This document shows positions 42,347-51,465 of a stretch of DNA of 64,000 nt, one piece after another. This DNA is from GCA-003244245 sp035606945. GTDB lineage: Bacteria; Actinomycetota; Actinomycetes; Mycobacteriales; Pseudonocardiaceae. The position numbers and the translations under genes were made by a program. Position 1 is the stretch's first letter. Each line of letters begins with the position of its first letter. Under the pieces are notes generated by a model that saw nothing but the letters and a program-made list of their open reading frames with translations, had not been told where the DNA came from and made no database searches. The stretch covers positions 62,001 to 126,000 of the forward strand of contig DATNDR010000036.1 in the NCBI GenBank assembly GCA_035606945.1. The letters are read 5' to 3'.

Positions 42347-43542
42347 GGCATCAACGGTAGCGAGCCGGCGCCGGAATCAGCTGCCGCACCCCACAGCCGC
42401 GGCGCAGTCAACACGGCCAGCACGTCAGCAGCGCTGGGCATGGCGTCGATCTCGGCCTGGATACCGGCCGCGGCGTGCCGGAACGCTGGCTCGGTGAGCA
42501 AGCGCTCGGCGGCGGTGGCCACCGCGTCGGCGGACAGTTCGTCGGGTCGCAGTGCCAACGCTGCTCCGGCGGACTGGCAGGTCGTCGCGTTCGTGAATTG
42601 GTCAGCGCCCTGCGGCAGGATCAGTTGCGGCAGCCTGTGGGAGAGCGCGCTGAGCATGATGCCCGCGCCGCCATGCGACACCACCAGGCGGCAGTGCGGC
42701 AACAGCAGGCTGTGCGGAATGTACGGTTCGATCAGCACGTGCGGGGGCTGGGTGCCGAATCGCGCCGGGTCCGTACCTGGTCCGCTGGTGACGACCAGGT
42801 TCAGCGGCAGCTGCCGCAGACCGGCGATCGCGGTTTCGAGGACGCCCGGTGCCTCGTTGAAGACCGTGCCCAGAGTCAGGTGAATGGTCTGCAGCCGCGG
42901 GAGCGCGGCCAGCGCGTCGGGCAGTCGCTCGCCGGGCGCCGGCTCGCCCGCGGCCGGGCGCAGCGGCTGGATCCGTGGCCCCTCCAGGGCGTCTTCGGTG
43001 CGCAGGCTCGGCGGGCAGATGTCCAGGTAGGTGCTGGCCCTGCGGCCGTCAGCGACCTCGGGCACCCGCCATTCCTCGCACAGCCGCTCGAACCCCGGTG
43101 CCAGCAGGTCGCGTAGCCGGACTGACATCAGCCCTAGGCCATGGACGACGTGGCAGGCTCCGGTATGCGCAGCGGCGAGCGCGCCGGCCAGCTCGCTTTC
43201 CTCGTGCACGACGATGTCGGGTTCCCACTGCTGCGCCCGCGGGATCAGCTCGACTGCGCGCTTGGCCGCGGACTCGACGAACAGCACCTGTGCCGCTGCG
43301 CGCGTCCGCTGCTCGACGGGCAGCTCCTCCAGGTTCGGGTGAGCGGCGTGGACCCATGCTTCGACCTCGGTTCGGCTGGGCCCGGCCAGCCAGGTGTCGA
43401 AGCCGCGGCGCTCGAGCTCCGGCACCAATTCGGCGCCGGTCGCAAAGGCCACCTCATGGCCGGCGCTGCGGGCTTGACGCGCCAGCGGCAGCATCGTGTT
43501 GACGTGCCCGTAGGCCGGGTGGCTGGTGAACAGAATTCGCAT
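42343..43542 (-). CDS. GT1 (MGT-type) glycosyltransferase
   Basis: The protein has 399 residues. It has a GT-B fold with N-terminal MRILFTSHPAYGHVNTMLPL and a C-terminal nucleotide-sugar region (IEPYIPHSLLLPHCRLVVSH then GGAGIMLSALSHRLPQLILP, Q.DQ at the end). This type glycosylates macrolides and other natural products. The ATG at 43542 has GGAG 6 nt upstream; the ATG at 43554 lacks one. It is followed by the DUF397 gene, with no other biosynthetic gene nearby. Confidence 0.9.
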   Translation of the reverse strand: MRILFTSHPAYGHVNTMLPLARQARSAGHEVAFATGAELVPELERRGFDTWLAGPSRTEVEAWVHAAHPNLEELPVEQRTRAAAQVLFVESAAKRAVELIPRAQQWEPDIVVHEESELAGALAAAHTGACHVVHGLGLMSVRLRDLLAPGFERLCEEWRVPEVADGRRASTYLDICPPSLRTEDALEGPRIQPLRPAAGEPAPGERLPDALAALPRLQTIHLTLGTVFNEAPGVLETAIAGLRQLPLNLVVTSGPGTDPARFGTQPPHVLIEPYIPHSLLLPHCRLVVSHGGAGIMLSALSHRLPQLILPQGADQFTNATTCQSAGAALALRPDELSADAVATAAERLLTEPAFRHAAAGIQAEIDAMPSAADVLAVLTAPRLWGAAADSGAGSLPLMP

Positions 43543-43759
43543 GATGTGCTCCATTTCCGGCGGTCGACCACTCCCGCCCCCTCACACCATCGACCAAGCG
43601 AGTTGGTCGATGCTTGGCGCACGCTTGGCGCGCCCATCCCCGGTCGGCGAGCGTGGGTCGCTGTTCGACCCGGCGGGATTATGACCGGTTTGACTGGTAT
43701 TGTTGATCAATCCTGAGGGCGCGTGTCTTTTCTTCGTATGTCCACCGGAGGCAATGCCG

Positions 43760-43987
43760 ATGAGCAGCACACGCCGTGCGATCCCCGTCACATGCACGAC
43801 CCACAGCAGCGGAATGAACTTCTGCAACCTGCTGATGACCAAGGAGACCGACGGCACCATCGTGTTCGACCCGCATGTCGCCCGTTGCTGCGTGCTCAGG
43901 CTCGATGAGCGCGCCGCGACCGCGGTCTTCGACACCCTCGGGGAGTGGCTGGGATGGCCGGGAGCCGACGTAGTGCACACGCCGTGA
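43760..43987 (+). CDS. Small cysteine-containing protein, unknown
   Basis: The protein has 75 residues. The sequence VFDPHVARCCVLRLDERAAT, then FDTLGEWLG, has the feel of small proteins that accompany regulators in Pseudonocardiaceae, but I cannot assign a family. GGAGG lies 8 nt before the ATG. It is divergent from the glycosyltransferase and upstream of the cimA attenuator. Confidence 0.5.
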   Translation: MSSTRRAIPVTCTTHSSGMNFCNLLMTKETDGTIVFDPHVARCCVLRLDERAATAVFDTLGEWLGWPGADVVHTP

Positions 43988-44017
43988 CCGCCCTGCGGGT
44001 GGTGTTCCACCGCCGGC

Positions 44018-44028
44018 TATGCCACACT
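44018..44028 (+). promoter_or_regulatory. Candidate -10 region of cimA leader
   Basis: TATGCC (44018-44023) or CACACT (44023-44028) could be the -10 box. The latter ends 6 nt before the leader GTG, which would make the leader peptide mRNA leaderless. No convincing -35 box is seen. Confidence 0.3.
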
Positions 44029-44034
44029 GCGCTT

Positions 44035-44124
44035 GTGACACGCACTGTGATGGAAACTCCCGTGACGATGGAAGCTTCCGTGACGATCAGTTGTGGCGTC
44101 ATTATTGCTGAGCGCGTCGGGTAG
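44035..44124 (+). CDS. cimA leader peptide (attenuator)
   Basis: The 29-residue ORF begins with GTG and ends with TAG. Its C-terminal half reads VTISCGVIIAERVG: paired Ile codons (ATT ATT) and several Val codons lie just before the structured region. Isoleucine is the end product of the citramalate pathway, so stalling at Ile codons would fit. No ribosome-binding site precedes it. Confidence 0.7.
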   Translation: MTRTVMETPVTMEASVTISCGVIIAERVG

Positions 44125-44147
44125 CCAAGCACCATCGCCCGGCGCGC
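44112..44147 (+). promoter_or_regulatory. cimA leader hairpin overlapping the leader stop
   Basis: GCGCGTCGGG (44112-44121) pairs with CCCGGCGCGC (44138-44147), 10 bp with one G-U pair. It covers the last codons and the stop of the leader peptide and lies directly against the terminator, so a translating ribosome would open it. Confidence 0.6.
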
Positions 44148-44179
44148 AGACCTCTCGCATCCCGCGGGGGGTCTTTTTT
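44148..44179 (+). terminator. cimA attenuator terminator
   Basis: AGACCTCTCG (44148-44157) pairs with 44165-44174 over a 7-nt loop and is followed by six T (44174-44179). It lies 34 nt before the cimA ATG. Confidence 0.85.
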
Positions 44180-44213
44180 GTTGGCCAGCCAGCACACCTT
44201 TGGAGCCTCGACG

Positions 44214-45839
44214 ATGTCCCGCACCAGCCCCGCCGGCACCCCCCTCGGTGACGAGTTCCACCTCTACGACACCACGCTGCGCGACGGCGCGCAGCGAGAG
44301 GGGATTTCCTACTCGGTGGCCGACAAGCTCGCCGTTGCACGGCTGCTGGACACCTTGGGCGTGGGCTTCATCGAAGGGGGCTGGCCCGGCGCGCTGCCCA
44401 AAGATACCGAGTTCTTCCACCGGGCGGCCGCCGGCGAGCTGGATTTGCAGCACGCCGTCCTGGTGGCCTTCGGCTCGACCCGCCGCGCGACGCTGACAGC
44501 TGCACAGGACCCACAGGTGCAGGCACTGCTGGCATCCCGGGCTCCGGTGGTGACGGTGGTCGCAAAGTCCGACCGGCGGCACGTGGAGCGGGCGTTGCGG
44601 GTGGATGTCGCGCAGGCTTGCGCGATGGTCGCCGATACCGTGGCGCTACTGGTGGCCGAGGGCCGGCGGGTCTTCCTCGACGCCGAGCATTTCTTCGACG
44701 GCTACGCGTTCGACGCCGACTGCGCGCTGCGGGTACTGGAAGCAGGCGTCACCGCGGGTGCTGATGTCGTCGTGCTCTGCGACACCAACGGCGGGCAGCT
44801 GCCGCTGCAACTCGCCGAGACCGTCGCCGAGGTGGTGGCCCGCACCGGCTTCCGGGTAGGGATCCACTGCCAGGACGACACCGCCTGCGCGGTGGCCAAC
44901 TCGGTTGCAGCGGTACAGGCCGGGGCGACTCACGTGCAGTGCACCGCCAACGGGTACGGCGAGCGGACGGGTAATGCGGACCTGTTCGCCGTCATCGGCA
45001 ACCTCGCCACCAAGCTGGGGATGCCGGTCCTTCCCGAACACGGGATGGCCGAGCTGACCCGTGCCTCGCACGCGCTGGCCGAGATCGCCAACCTCGCTCC
45101 CGACACCCACCAGGCCTACGTCGGGAGGTCGGCCTTCGCTCACAAGGCGGGGCTGCATGCGAGTGCGATCAAGGTGGATCCGGAGTTGTACAACCACCTG
45201 GACCCTGCGGTGGTCGGCAACTCGCAGCGCGTGCTGGTGACCGAGATGGCCGGCCGGGCCAGCATCGAGCTCAAGGCAGGCGAGCTCGGCCTGGACCTGG
45301 CCGGCCGCTCGGCCGAAGTCGGCGTGATCACGGCCCGGGTCAAGGATCTCGAGTCGCGGGGCTGGTCGTTCGAAGCCGCCGACGCTTCCTTCGAGCTCCT
45401 GTTGCGCCACGAGGTCGATGAGGTGCCGCCCGCGCCGCCGTTCGCGCTGGAGTGCTACCGAGTGATCGTCGACCACACCACGGACGGCACGGTGGTCGCC
45501 CAGGCGACGGTGACGGTGCGCGTGGCGGGGGAGCGGGTGATCGCCACCGCGGAAGGCAACGGCCCGGTCAACGCGCTGGACGGCGCGCTGCGCCAGGCGC
45601 TGGGTGCGCACGTGGCGTGGCTGGACACCGTGGAGCTATCCGACTACAAGGTCCGCATCGTCCCGGGTACCTCCGGCACCGATGCGGTGACCCGGGTGCT
45701 GGTGGACAGCAGTGACGGGACCGGATCCTGGACGACCGTCGGCGTGCACGGCAACGTGGTGGAAGCGTCCTGGCTGGCTCTGCTGGATGCGATGACCTAC
45801 GCGGCACTGCGTCACCACGGGGTCGCCAGCACTGCCTGA
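44214..45839 (+). CDS. cimA: Citramalate synthase
   Basis: The protein has 541 residues. It joins pyruvate and acetyl-CoA to (R)-citramalate, giving 2-oxobutyrate for isoleucine without threonine. The start DTTLRDGAQREGISYSVADK, then IEGGWPGALPKDTEFF, identifies the citramalate branch rather than LeuA or NifV. The metal residues are in GIHCQDDTACAVANS and VQCTANGYGERTGNADLF. A C-terminal LeuA-type allosteric domain (about 400-541) follows. GGAG lies 8 nt before the ATG. It is preceded by an attenuator. Confidence 0.93.
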   Translation: MSRTSPAGTPLGDEFHLYDTTLRDGAQREGISYSVADKLAVARLLDTLGVGFIEGGWPGALPKDTEFFHRAAAGELDLQHAVLVAFGSTRRATLTAAQDPQVQALLASRAPVVTVVAKSDRRHVERALRVDVAQACAMVADTVALLVAEGRRVFLDAEHFFDGYAFDADCALRVLEAGVTAGADVVVLCDTNGGQLPLQLAETVAEVVARTGFRVGIHCQDDTACAVANSVAAVQAGATHVQCTANGYGERTGNADLFAVIGNLATKLGMPVLPEHGMAELTRASHALAEIANLAPDTHQAYVGRSAFAHKAGLHASAIKVDPELYNHLDPAVVGNSQRVLVTEMAGRASIELKAGELGLDLAGRSAEVGVITARVKDLESRGWSFEAADASFELLLRHEVDEVPPAPPFALECYRVIVDHTTDGTVVAQATVTVRVAGERVIATAEGNGPVNALDGALRQALGAHVAWLDTVELSDYKVRIVPGTSGTDAVTRVLVDSSDGTGSWTTVGVHGNVVEASWLALLDAMTYAALRHHGVASTA

Positions 45840-45979
45840 GGGCGCAGTTTAGGTCGGCCTGCCTGCGGGAAACCGGTGTGCGCAGACAGCTGCCGCTGCA
45901 GGCGAGGCGCCGGTGCAGCCGTGTCGCCGAGCTGGCCCTGCTCCATCCGCAATGAGTGCGACGACGGGAACGCCGACCG

Positions 45980-46264
45980 ATGCCCAACCAACGCGAGCGC
46001 GAGATCAAACGCCCCGACCTACCCGAGGATGCCGAAGTGTTCGGTCTGGGTCTTGAGGACGACAGCAACTTGGGCCGAGCAAAGCTCATCGCCGGCGTGG
46101 TATCGGCGGTGGCGCTGATCGGGATGCTCATCACCTCGCTGTTCCGGGCGCCCAACGACGAGTGGACCGCCTTGCTTGGGGTTGTCACCGGTGTGCTCAT
46201 CGTGGTGATGAGCGCTCAGTTGGTCCGCCGGCGCGCCGATCGGCGGCGGCACATCAACCGATGA
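45980..46264 (+). CDS. Small membrane protein upstream of CDF transporter
   Basis: The protein has 94 residues. A polar N-terminus (EIKRPDLPEDAEVFGLGLED) precedes two helices (about 35-54 and 62-79) and an Arg-rich tail. The stop overlaps the next ATG. I do not recognise a family. Confidence 0.6.
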   Translation: MPNQREREIKRPDLPEDAEVFGLGLEDDSNLGRAKLIAGVVSAVALIGMLITSLFRAPNDEWTALLGVVTGVLIVVMSAQLVRRRADRRRHINR

Positions 46265-47331
46265 ACACAGCGCGGGCGCGATCTGCCCGCCGCGCGGAGG
46301 ACGCGAAACGCCACTCCGGCGGCGGGGAGAGCACCCTGACCGTCGTCGTCGCGTTGATGGTCAACGCGACGATCGCCGTGATGAAAGCTGTCGCGGGGAT
46401 ACTGACCGGATCGGCCGCCATGCTCGCCGAGGCGGCGCACTCAGTGGCAGACACCACCACGGAGGGGTTGCTGCTGGCCGCGCTGCGGCACTCGGAGCGG
46501 CCAGCCGACCGGCGCCACCCGTTCGGTTACGGCAAGGTGCGGTTCTTCTGGTCGCTCATCGCCGCGGTATCGATATTCGTGACGGGTGCCTTGTTCTCTG
46601 GATTTGAGGGCGTGCACACCATCCTCGGTTCGAGTGAGGACCAGAGTCTGGCCTGGGTGGCGTTTCTCGTCTTGGGGCTGTCGTTCCTTATGGAGGGCAC
46701 ATCCTGGACGCGGGCAGTACGCCAGATCCGCCGCGAGCAAGCCTACGAGGGCCAGCGCTTGCTCGAGTACCTTCGCCGCACCGATGATCCCACCGTCAAG
46801 ACGGTGTTTCTCGAAGACACCGCGGCACTGATCGGCCTGCTGCTCGCCTTCGCCGGGGTCGGGCTGCACCTGCTCACCGGTTCAGCTTTGTGGGACGGGC
46901 TGGCCTCGCTGCTGATCGGCGTCCTCCTGGCGACGGTGGCCTACCTGCTGGGCCGGACGAACATGCAACTGCTCATCGGGCAGCAGGCCGACCGGCGGCT
47001 GGTCCGCGCGGTATACGTTCGGCTCAGCGCCGCTCCAGAGGTCGAGCAGGTGGTCGATCTCCTTACCATGTTGACGGGCACGGACAAAGTGTTGCTCTGC
47101 GCCCGGGTGGACTTCACCGATCCACTGTCTGCCGACGAAGTGGAACGTGCGTGCGTACGCATCGACGACGAACTGCGGCGCGAGTTCGCCGACCTCGACG
47201 AGATCTTCATCGAGCCGGTACCGCGGACCGATACCGCGTTGCGGGAACGGGTGATCAACCGGTACGGCTCCGTGCTGCGCGACCTTCGCGCGGATCCGGC
47301 TCCACCCGTGCCGCCAAAGGCGGCGATATGA
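46261..47331 (+). CDS. Cation diffusion facilitator transporter
   Basis: The protein has 356 residues. It has six membrane helices with metal-site residues in AEAAHSVADTTTEGLLL (HxxxD) and FLEDTAALIGLLLAFAGV (ExD..). A histidine/arginine loop RHSERPADRRHPFGYGK precedes helix 3, and a C-terminal cytoplasmic domain follows. It exports divalent metals such as Zn or Mn; the metal cannot be told. It overlaps both neighbours (ATGA), giving a three-gene unit. Confidence 0.9.
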   Translation: MNTARARSARRAEDAKRHSGGGESTLTVVVALMVNATIAVMKAVAGILTGSAAMLAEAAHSVADTTTEGLLLAALRHSERPADRRHPFGYGKVRFFWSLIAAVSIFVTGALFSGFEGVHTILGSSEDQSLAWVAFLVLGLSFLMEGTSWTRAVRQIRREQAYEGQRLLEYLRRTDDPTVKTVFLEDTAALIGLLLAFAGVGLHLLTGSALWDGLASLLIGVLLATVAYLLGRTNMQLLIGQQADRRLVRAVYVRLSAAPEVEQVVDLLTMLTGTDKVLLCARVDFTDPLSADEVERACVRIDDELRREFADLDEIFIEPVPRTDTALRERVINRYGSVLRDLRADPAPPVPPKAAI

Positions 47332-48461
47332 CAGTGACCCGGCCAACCGAAGCTCTCCACCTACGGCGCAACGGCAATCCCCGAGGCCGAGCACCACGTG
47401 GTGAGAGCACATCGGTCATCCCGCGCAGCCTGGTCGTCGCTGCTGACTGGTCGTGGCGGCTGCTGCTGGTGGGGATCGTGGCCTACGCCGCGGTGCGCGT
47501 GCTCGCGCTGCTGTCGCTGGTTGTCGTCCCGCTGCTGGCAGCGGTGTTTCTGTCGGCGTTGCTGCGACCGGTCGCGGGATTGTTGCGCCGCCGGCTGCCC
47601 GGACCGCTGTCTGCGCTGCTGACGCTATTTCTCGCCGCCGTCGTGCTGGGTGGGCTGGGGTATCTGGTCGGCATCCGCTTCGCCCAGCAACTACCGTCGT
47701 TGATCCAGCAAGTGGTCGGCACCGTCCATCAGCTCCGGGCGGAATTCACGGGTGTCGGGGTGGGCCAGCTCCAGCTCGATCAGATCGAGAACTCCGTGAT
47801 CGGTTGGATACAGCGTAATCGCAGCGAGGCCGTTGGCTACCTGACCACCGGAGCAGGTTATTTCATCGAGTTCTTCACCCTCCTCGTCCTCGCCCTGTTC
47901 ATCACCTTTTTCCTGCTTTACGACGGCGAGCGGATCTGGCGCTGGCTGATCAGCCCACTGCCGCCTCGGGAGGCACGTCGAGTAGATGCGGCTGGGCGGG
48001 CGGCCTGGGCCACCACGACGGGTTACGTGCGCGGCACCGCGGTCATTGCCACCATCCACGGCATCGTGATCGGCGCGGCGATGTTCCTCCTAGGCGCGCC
48101 GTTGGCGCTGCCGTTGGGCGTGCTGGTATTCCTGGGCAGCTTCATTCCCTTCGTCGGCGCGCTGGTCGCGGGCGGCCTGGCCGTGCTGATCACCTTCACC
48201 GCCCAAGGGTGGGTGATCGCACTGATCCTGCTCGGCATCCTGATCGTCGAAAGCCAGCTTGAGGCCCACCTGTTCCAGCCGTTGATCGTCGGACGTTACG
48301 TGCGGCTGCACCCGCTTGCGGTTGGCCTGTCCTTCGCCGTCGGTACCGTGCTCGCTGGAATCGTGGGAGCCATCATCGCGGTGCCTACTGCGGCCGTGAT
48401 CAACCAGGTATGGCCCGCCCTTCGAGGCCACCCGTCGCGGTCCGGGCACAAACCGCACTGA
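47328..48461 (+). CDS. AI-2E family permease
   Basis: The protein has 377 residues with seven or eight membrane helices in the AI-2E/PerM pattern. The conserved end is VPFVGAL-type (GSFIPFVGALVAGGLAVLIT), with ILIVESQLEAHLFQPLIVG and LHPLAVGLSFAVGTVLAGI. Members transport small solutes or act as Na+/H+ antiporters in some bacteria. The ATG overlaps the CDF gene stop. It converges on the Mrp operon with 45 bp between. Confidence 0.88.
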   Translation: MTVTRPTEALHLRRNGNPRGRAPRGESTSVIPRSLVVAADWSWRLLLVGIVAYAAVRVLALLSLVVVPLLAAVFLSALLRPVAGLLRRRLPGPLSALLTLFLAAVVLGGLGYLVGIRFAQQLPSLIQQVVGTVHQLRAEFTGVGVGQLQLDQIENSVIGWIQRNRSEAVGYLTTGAGYFIEFFTLLVLALFITFFLLYDGERIWRWLISPLPPREARRVDAAGRAAWATTTGYVRGTAVIATIHGIVIGAAMFLLGAPLALPLGVLVFLGSFIPFVGALVAGGLAVLITFTAQGWVIALILLGILIVESQLEAHLFQPLIVGRYVRLHPLAVGLSFAVGTVLAGIVGAIIAVPTAAVINQVWPALRGHPSRSGHKPH

Positions 48462-48506
48462 GCCGAGCCTTGCGAGCCACCGGCGTCCGGGAATGCAGGC
48501 TGTTGA

Positions 48507-50345
48507 TCATCGGATGATGGTGAAGGCGAGTGCTCCACCGAGGCAGGCCAGACCGATAACCATCCAGGTCACGTAGTCGTTGACCACGCCGCTTTGGAAC
48601 CTGCGGATCGGCCCTACCAGGCCGGTTCCGGGCTCGTATCCTCGGCGCAGGACGGGCAGGCGACGCCAGTAGAGGGAGATCAGCGCCAGGACGAGGCTGG
48701 CAGCGACGGTGCCCAGGCCCGTGATCACATCGGTGAGAGTCGGAGCGGCGTCTTCGGTGGGCATGATGGCCACCGGGTGGGCGAGTTGGGCGCCAGCGAG
48801 CACGGTGGCGTTGTAGGCGGCTTGGTCCTGGAAGCGGACGGCGCCGGACTGCACCAGGGATCCAAGATGCGGCAGCAGCCCGGCAGCGATCGCCAGTCCC
48901 ACCAGCACCGCCGGTGGGACGATCATGGAGAGTGGGGTGCGGCCTTTGGCTTCGTCGGTCTCTGAGGTTTCTTCGGAGGCCTCCTCGGCCATGTGGGGAT
49001 CCTCCGAGGGCGGATCGCCGATGCCGTAGAACACACCGCCGGCGACTCGGAGCACGGCTGCTCCCACCAGCGCGGAAGTGAGCATGACAACCGCGGTGAT
49101 CCAGTGCATCCCCAGGGAGTCGCCGCTGTGTCCGATCCATCCGGCACCGAGGTACAGCGCGAAGGGGGGCAGGTCGGCCAGGCCGAGCGCGGCCAGCAGG
49201 AACACCGCCCCGGTGAGCGGCAGCCGCCTGCCCCGACCGTGCAAAGAGGTCTCGTTGATCGATCCCAGTCGGTGCAAGACGATCCCCACGCACAGGAACA
49301 GGGCGGCTTTGACCAGTCCGTGGCCGAGGACGTAGACGGCGGCACCGGCCAGGCCCAGCGGGGTGAGCAGGGCGATGCCGATCAGGAACAGCCCGGCGTG
49401 GTTGATCGTGGAGAAGGCCAACAGGCGTTTGAGGTGACGCTGACGGAAGCAGAACAGTGCGCCCACGACGGCCGTGAGGACCCCAAGGCTCAGCAGGATG
49501 GCCGTGATGCTGGCCTGGTGGCCGAGGCCAGCAGCGAACATGGACCAGTAGACCCGGGCGATGCCGTAGAGCCCGAGTTCGACCATCACGCCGGAGAACA
49601 GCACGCATACGGGGGTGGGGGCCACGGCGTGGGCGTCGGCCAGCCAGAAGTGGAAGGGCACGACGGAGGCCTTGGTGAGCAGGCCCATGAGGATGAGCAG
49701 GAAGGCCACCACGACCAGCCCGTCGGGGGGGTGCCCGGCGATGGCTTGACCGATCTGGGCCATGTTCAACGCGCCGGTGCGGCCGTAGATGAGTGCGATA
49801 CCGGACAGCGACAGGTAAGCGCCCACGCTGTTGGTGATGGCGAAGTTGAGCGCTCCTTGGATGGGGCCGCGCTCTTCGATGCGGTAGGCGGTCAGGGCGT
49901 AGGCGGCCACCCCCATGACCTCGAACCACACGAACAGATCGAAGATGTCGCCGGTCAGGCAGAAGCCCACCATTCCCGCCAGGAAGACCAGCATGAGGGC
50001 GTGGTAGTAGGTCGCCACCCGCTCGAAATAGCGCCAGGAAAAGACCAGGGCGGCGGTGACGAGTAGGGCGGTCAAGGCCGCCAGACCCGCGTTGAGCTGG
50101 TCGACGGCGAAGTCGATGCCCAGCGCCACCCCGTGGACCGGCGGGAAACCGGCGAACCAGTACACCCGCTGGCCGTCCACCGTGCCGAGCATGATGGTCA
50201 CGAGCATGCCGGTGACCGCGGCGGCGACGAGAATGGCCACGGCGTCGAGCAGCCACCGTCGGTGACCGAACAGCGGGTTGGCGGTGGAGATCCCGGCAGC
50301 CCCCAGCAGCGGAACCACCACGGCCAGCGGTAGAAGGGAATCCAC
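48507..50345 (-). CDS. mnhD: Mrp/Mbh antiporter subunit D (NuoL/M/N-like)
   Basis: The protein has 612 residues and about 14 membrane helices. It is the NuoN/M-like proton- or sodium-translocating subunit, with the key lysines in LLILMGLLTKASVVPFHFWL and VLGHGLVKAALFLCVGI and the conserved FDLFVWFEVMGVAAYALTA. A cytoplasmic insert near residue 480 is rich in Glu/Asp (PHMAEEASEETSETDEAKG). The GTG at 50345 was chosen, 13 bp after the mnhC stop. It is the last gene of the operon. Confidence 0.9.
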   Translation of the reverse strand: MDSLLPLAVVVPLLGAAGISTANPLFGHRRWLLDAVAILVAAAVTGMLVTIMLGTVDGQRVYWFAGFPPVHGVALGIDFAVDQLNAGLAALTALLVTAALVFSWRYFERVATYYHALMLVFLAGMVGFCLTGDIFDLFVWFEVMGVAAYALTAYRIEERGPIQGALNFAITNSVGAYLSLSGIALIYGRTGALNMAQIGQAIAGHPPDGLVVVAFLLILMGLLTKASVVPFHFWLADAHAVAPTPVCVLFSGVMVELGLYGIARVYWSMFAAGLGHQASITAILLSLGVLTAVVGALFCFRQRHLKRLLAFSTINHAGLFLIGIALLTPLGLAGAAVYVLGHGLVKAALFLCVGIVLHRLGSINETSLHGRGRRLPLTGAVFLLAALGLADLPPFALYLGAGWIGHSGDSLGMHWITAVVMLTSALVGAAVLRVAGGVFYGIGDPPSEDPHMAEEASEETSETDEAKGRTPLSMIVPPAVLVGLAIAAGLLPHLGSLVQSGAVRFQDQAAYNATVLAGAQLAHPVAIMPTEDAAPTLTDVITGLGTVAASLVLALISLYWRRLPVLRRGYEPGTGLVGPIRRFQSGVVNDYVTWMVIGLACLGGALAFTIIR

Positions 50346-50358
50346 GACAGTACGACGC

Positions 50359-50703
50359 TCAGCCCTGGAACTGCCGGAGCTCTTCGGGATCGAGAGTCCC
50401 GAACCGCTTGTGCGCTTGCACCGCGAAAGCAAGCAGAAGGGCGGTCACGGCGGCTTCCACCACGACGTCGGTGAGTGCGAGCGCCTGCACGACCGGATCC
50501 ACGGCTGGCGTGTTCGGGGGGATGTCGTAGAAGTAGGGCGCGACCGCGCCGGTCTTGTAACCGACGCCGAGCAGCAGCACGTAGGTGGAGGACTGGACCA
50601 CGATCAAGCAGACGATCTGGTGGATCAGGTGCCGGCTGGTGATGATGCCGTACAGACCCACGATCAAGATCCAGGCCACCACCACAAATGGGAAGACGTG
50701 CAC
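50359..50703 (-). CDS. mnhC: Mrp antiporter subunit C (NuoK-like)
   Basis: The protein has 114 residues with three helices and the NuoK pattern: VVVAWILIVGLYGIITSRHL, then DPVVQALALTDVVVEAAVTA. It begins one base upstream of the previous gene's stop and forms the membrane scaffold next to subunit D. Confidence 0.92.
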   Translation of the reverse strand: MHVFPFVVVAWILIVGLYGIITSRHLIHQIVCLIVVQSSTYVLLLGVGYKTGAVAPYFYDIPPNTPAVDPVVQALALTDVVVEAAVTALLLAFAVQAHKRFGTLDPEELRQFQG

Positions 50704-51465
50704 CTATCTGTCCCCTTCTCGGATGATGAGGGTCTGCTCGAGCAACTCACCAGCGATGAGCACGAACGCTGCGGCGACTTCAATGCCCACACAGAAACTG
50801 ATCAGTGCGATAGTGCCGGCGGAGTTCACCGCACCCGGCGAACTGCCCAGCGGCAGGAAGTTGGCCAGGTAGGCGGCACCCGTCCCGAGCGCGGCCACCC
50901 CGATCACAGCGAAGCTCCCGGCGCCGATGGCGTCTACTGCGTCGGTGAGGTCGACGGGGCTGAGCCGTTTGAACACGATGAACTGACCCGCCAGGTACAC
51001 CAAAACGAAGGCGGTGGCCAGGACCACACCGCCCTGGAATCCGCCCGAGGGGCTGGTTTGGGCATGGGTGGCCAGATACCAGCCGACCACCAGCGTTGGC
51101 CCGATGAAAGCCAGGGTCACCATGCGGACGGCATCGCTGGTGACCGGAACCTGCCGGTCGCTGTTCTCGTCTTCCGCGGCGGTGTCCCGCTCCTCGCGCA
51201 GGTGACGTAGCACGGTCGCCACCCCGGTGGCCGCGGTGAAGAGGATGAACTCCTCGCCGAGGGTGTCAAAGCCGCGGTACTCGAAGTTCACCGCCGACAC
51301 CACACCGGTGGCGTGGGTCTGGCCCACGGCGACAGCGTTGATGATGTCCCCATACGGTCCTGGGTAATGACCGAACCCGGGCAGGCCGACCAGGCCCCAC
51401 AGATAGAAAACCAGCATTCCGGCCGCGGCGACGAGGAAGATCCAGCGGCGCTGGCGTGGTGTCAT
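50704..51465 (-). CDS. Mrp/Mbh subunit: MbhE-like plus MrpB fused
   Basis: The protein has 253 residues. The N-terminal about 90 residues resemble MbhE (GFGHYPGPYGDIINAVAVGQ, FEYRGFDTLGEEFILFTAAT). The rest matches MrpB with four helices (HAQTSPSGGFQGGVVLATAF). In archaeal Mbh clusters these are separate genes in the same order, so this looks like a fusion. It overlaps the DUF4040 gene by 4 bases. Confidence 0.8.
   Translation of the reverse strand: MTPRQRRWIFLVAAAGMLVFYLWGLVGLPGFGHYPGPYGDIINAVAVGQTHATGVVSAVNFEYRGFDTLGEEFILFTAATGVATVLRHLREERDTAAEDENSDRQVPVTSDAVRMVTLAFIGPTLVVGWYLATHAQTSPSGGFQGGVVLATAFVLVYLAGQFIVFKRLSPVDLTDAVDAIGAGSFAVIGVAALGTGAAYLANFLPLGSSPGAVNSAGTIALISFCVGIEVAAAFVLIAGELLEQTLIIREGDR

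Noticed and set aside
48993..50066. A 357-codon plus-strand frame antisense to mnhD
   Set aside because: Composition (Gly, His, Gln, Glu) is that of antisense to a membrane protein; no ribosome-binding site or homology pattern.
48400..50256. A 618-codon minus-strand frame over mnhD
   Set aside because: Arg/Gly/Pro-rich composition typical of a wrong frame in high-GC DNA; the mnhD frame gives a perfect NuoM-like protein.
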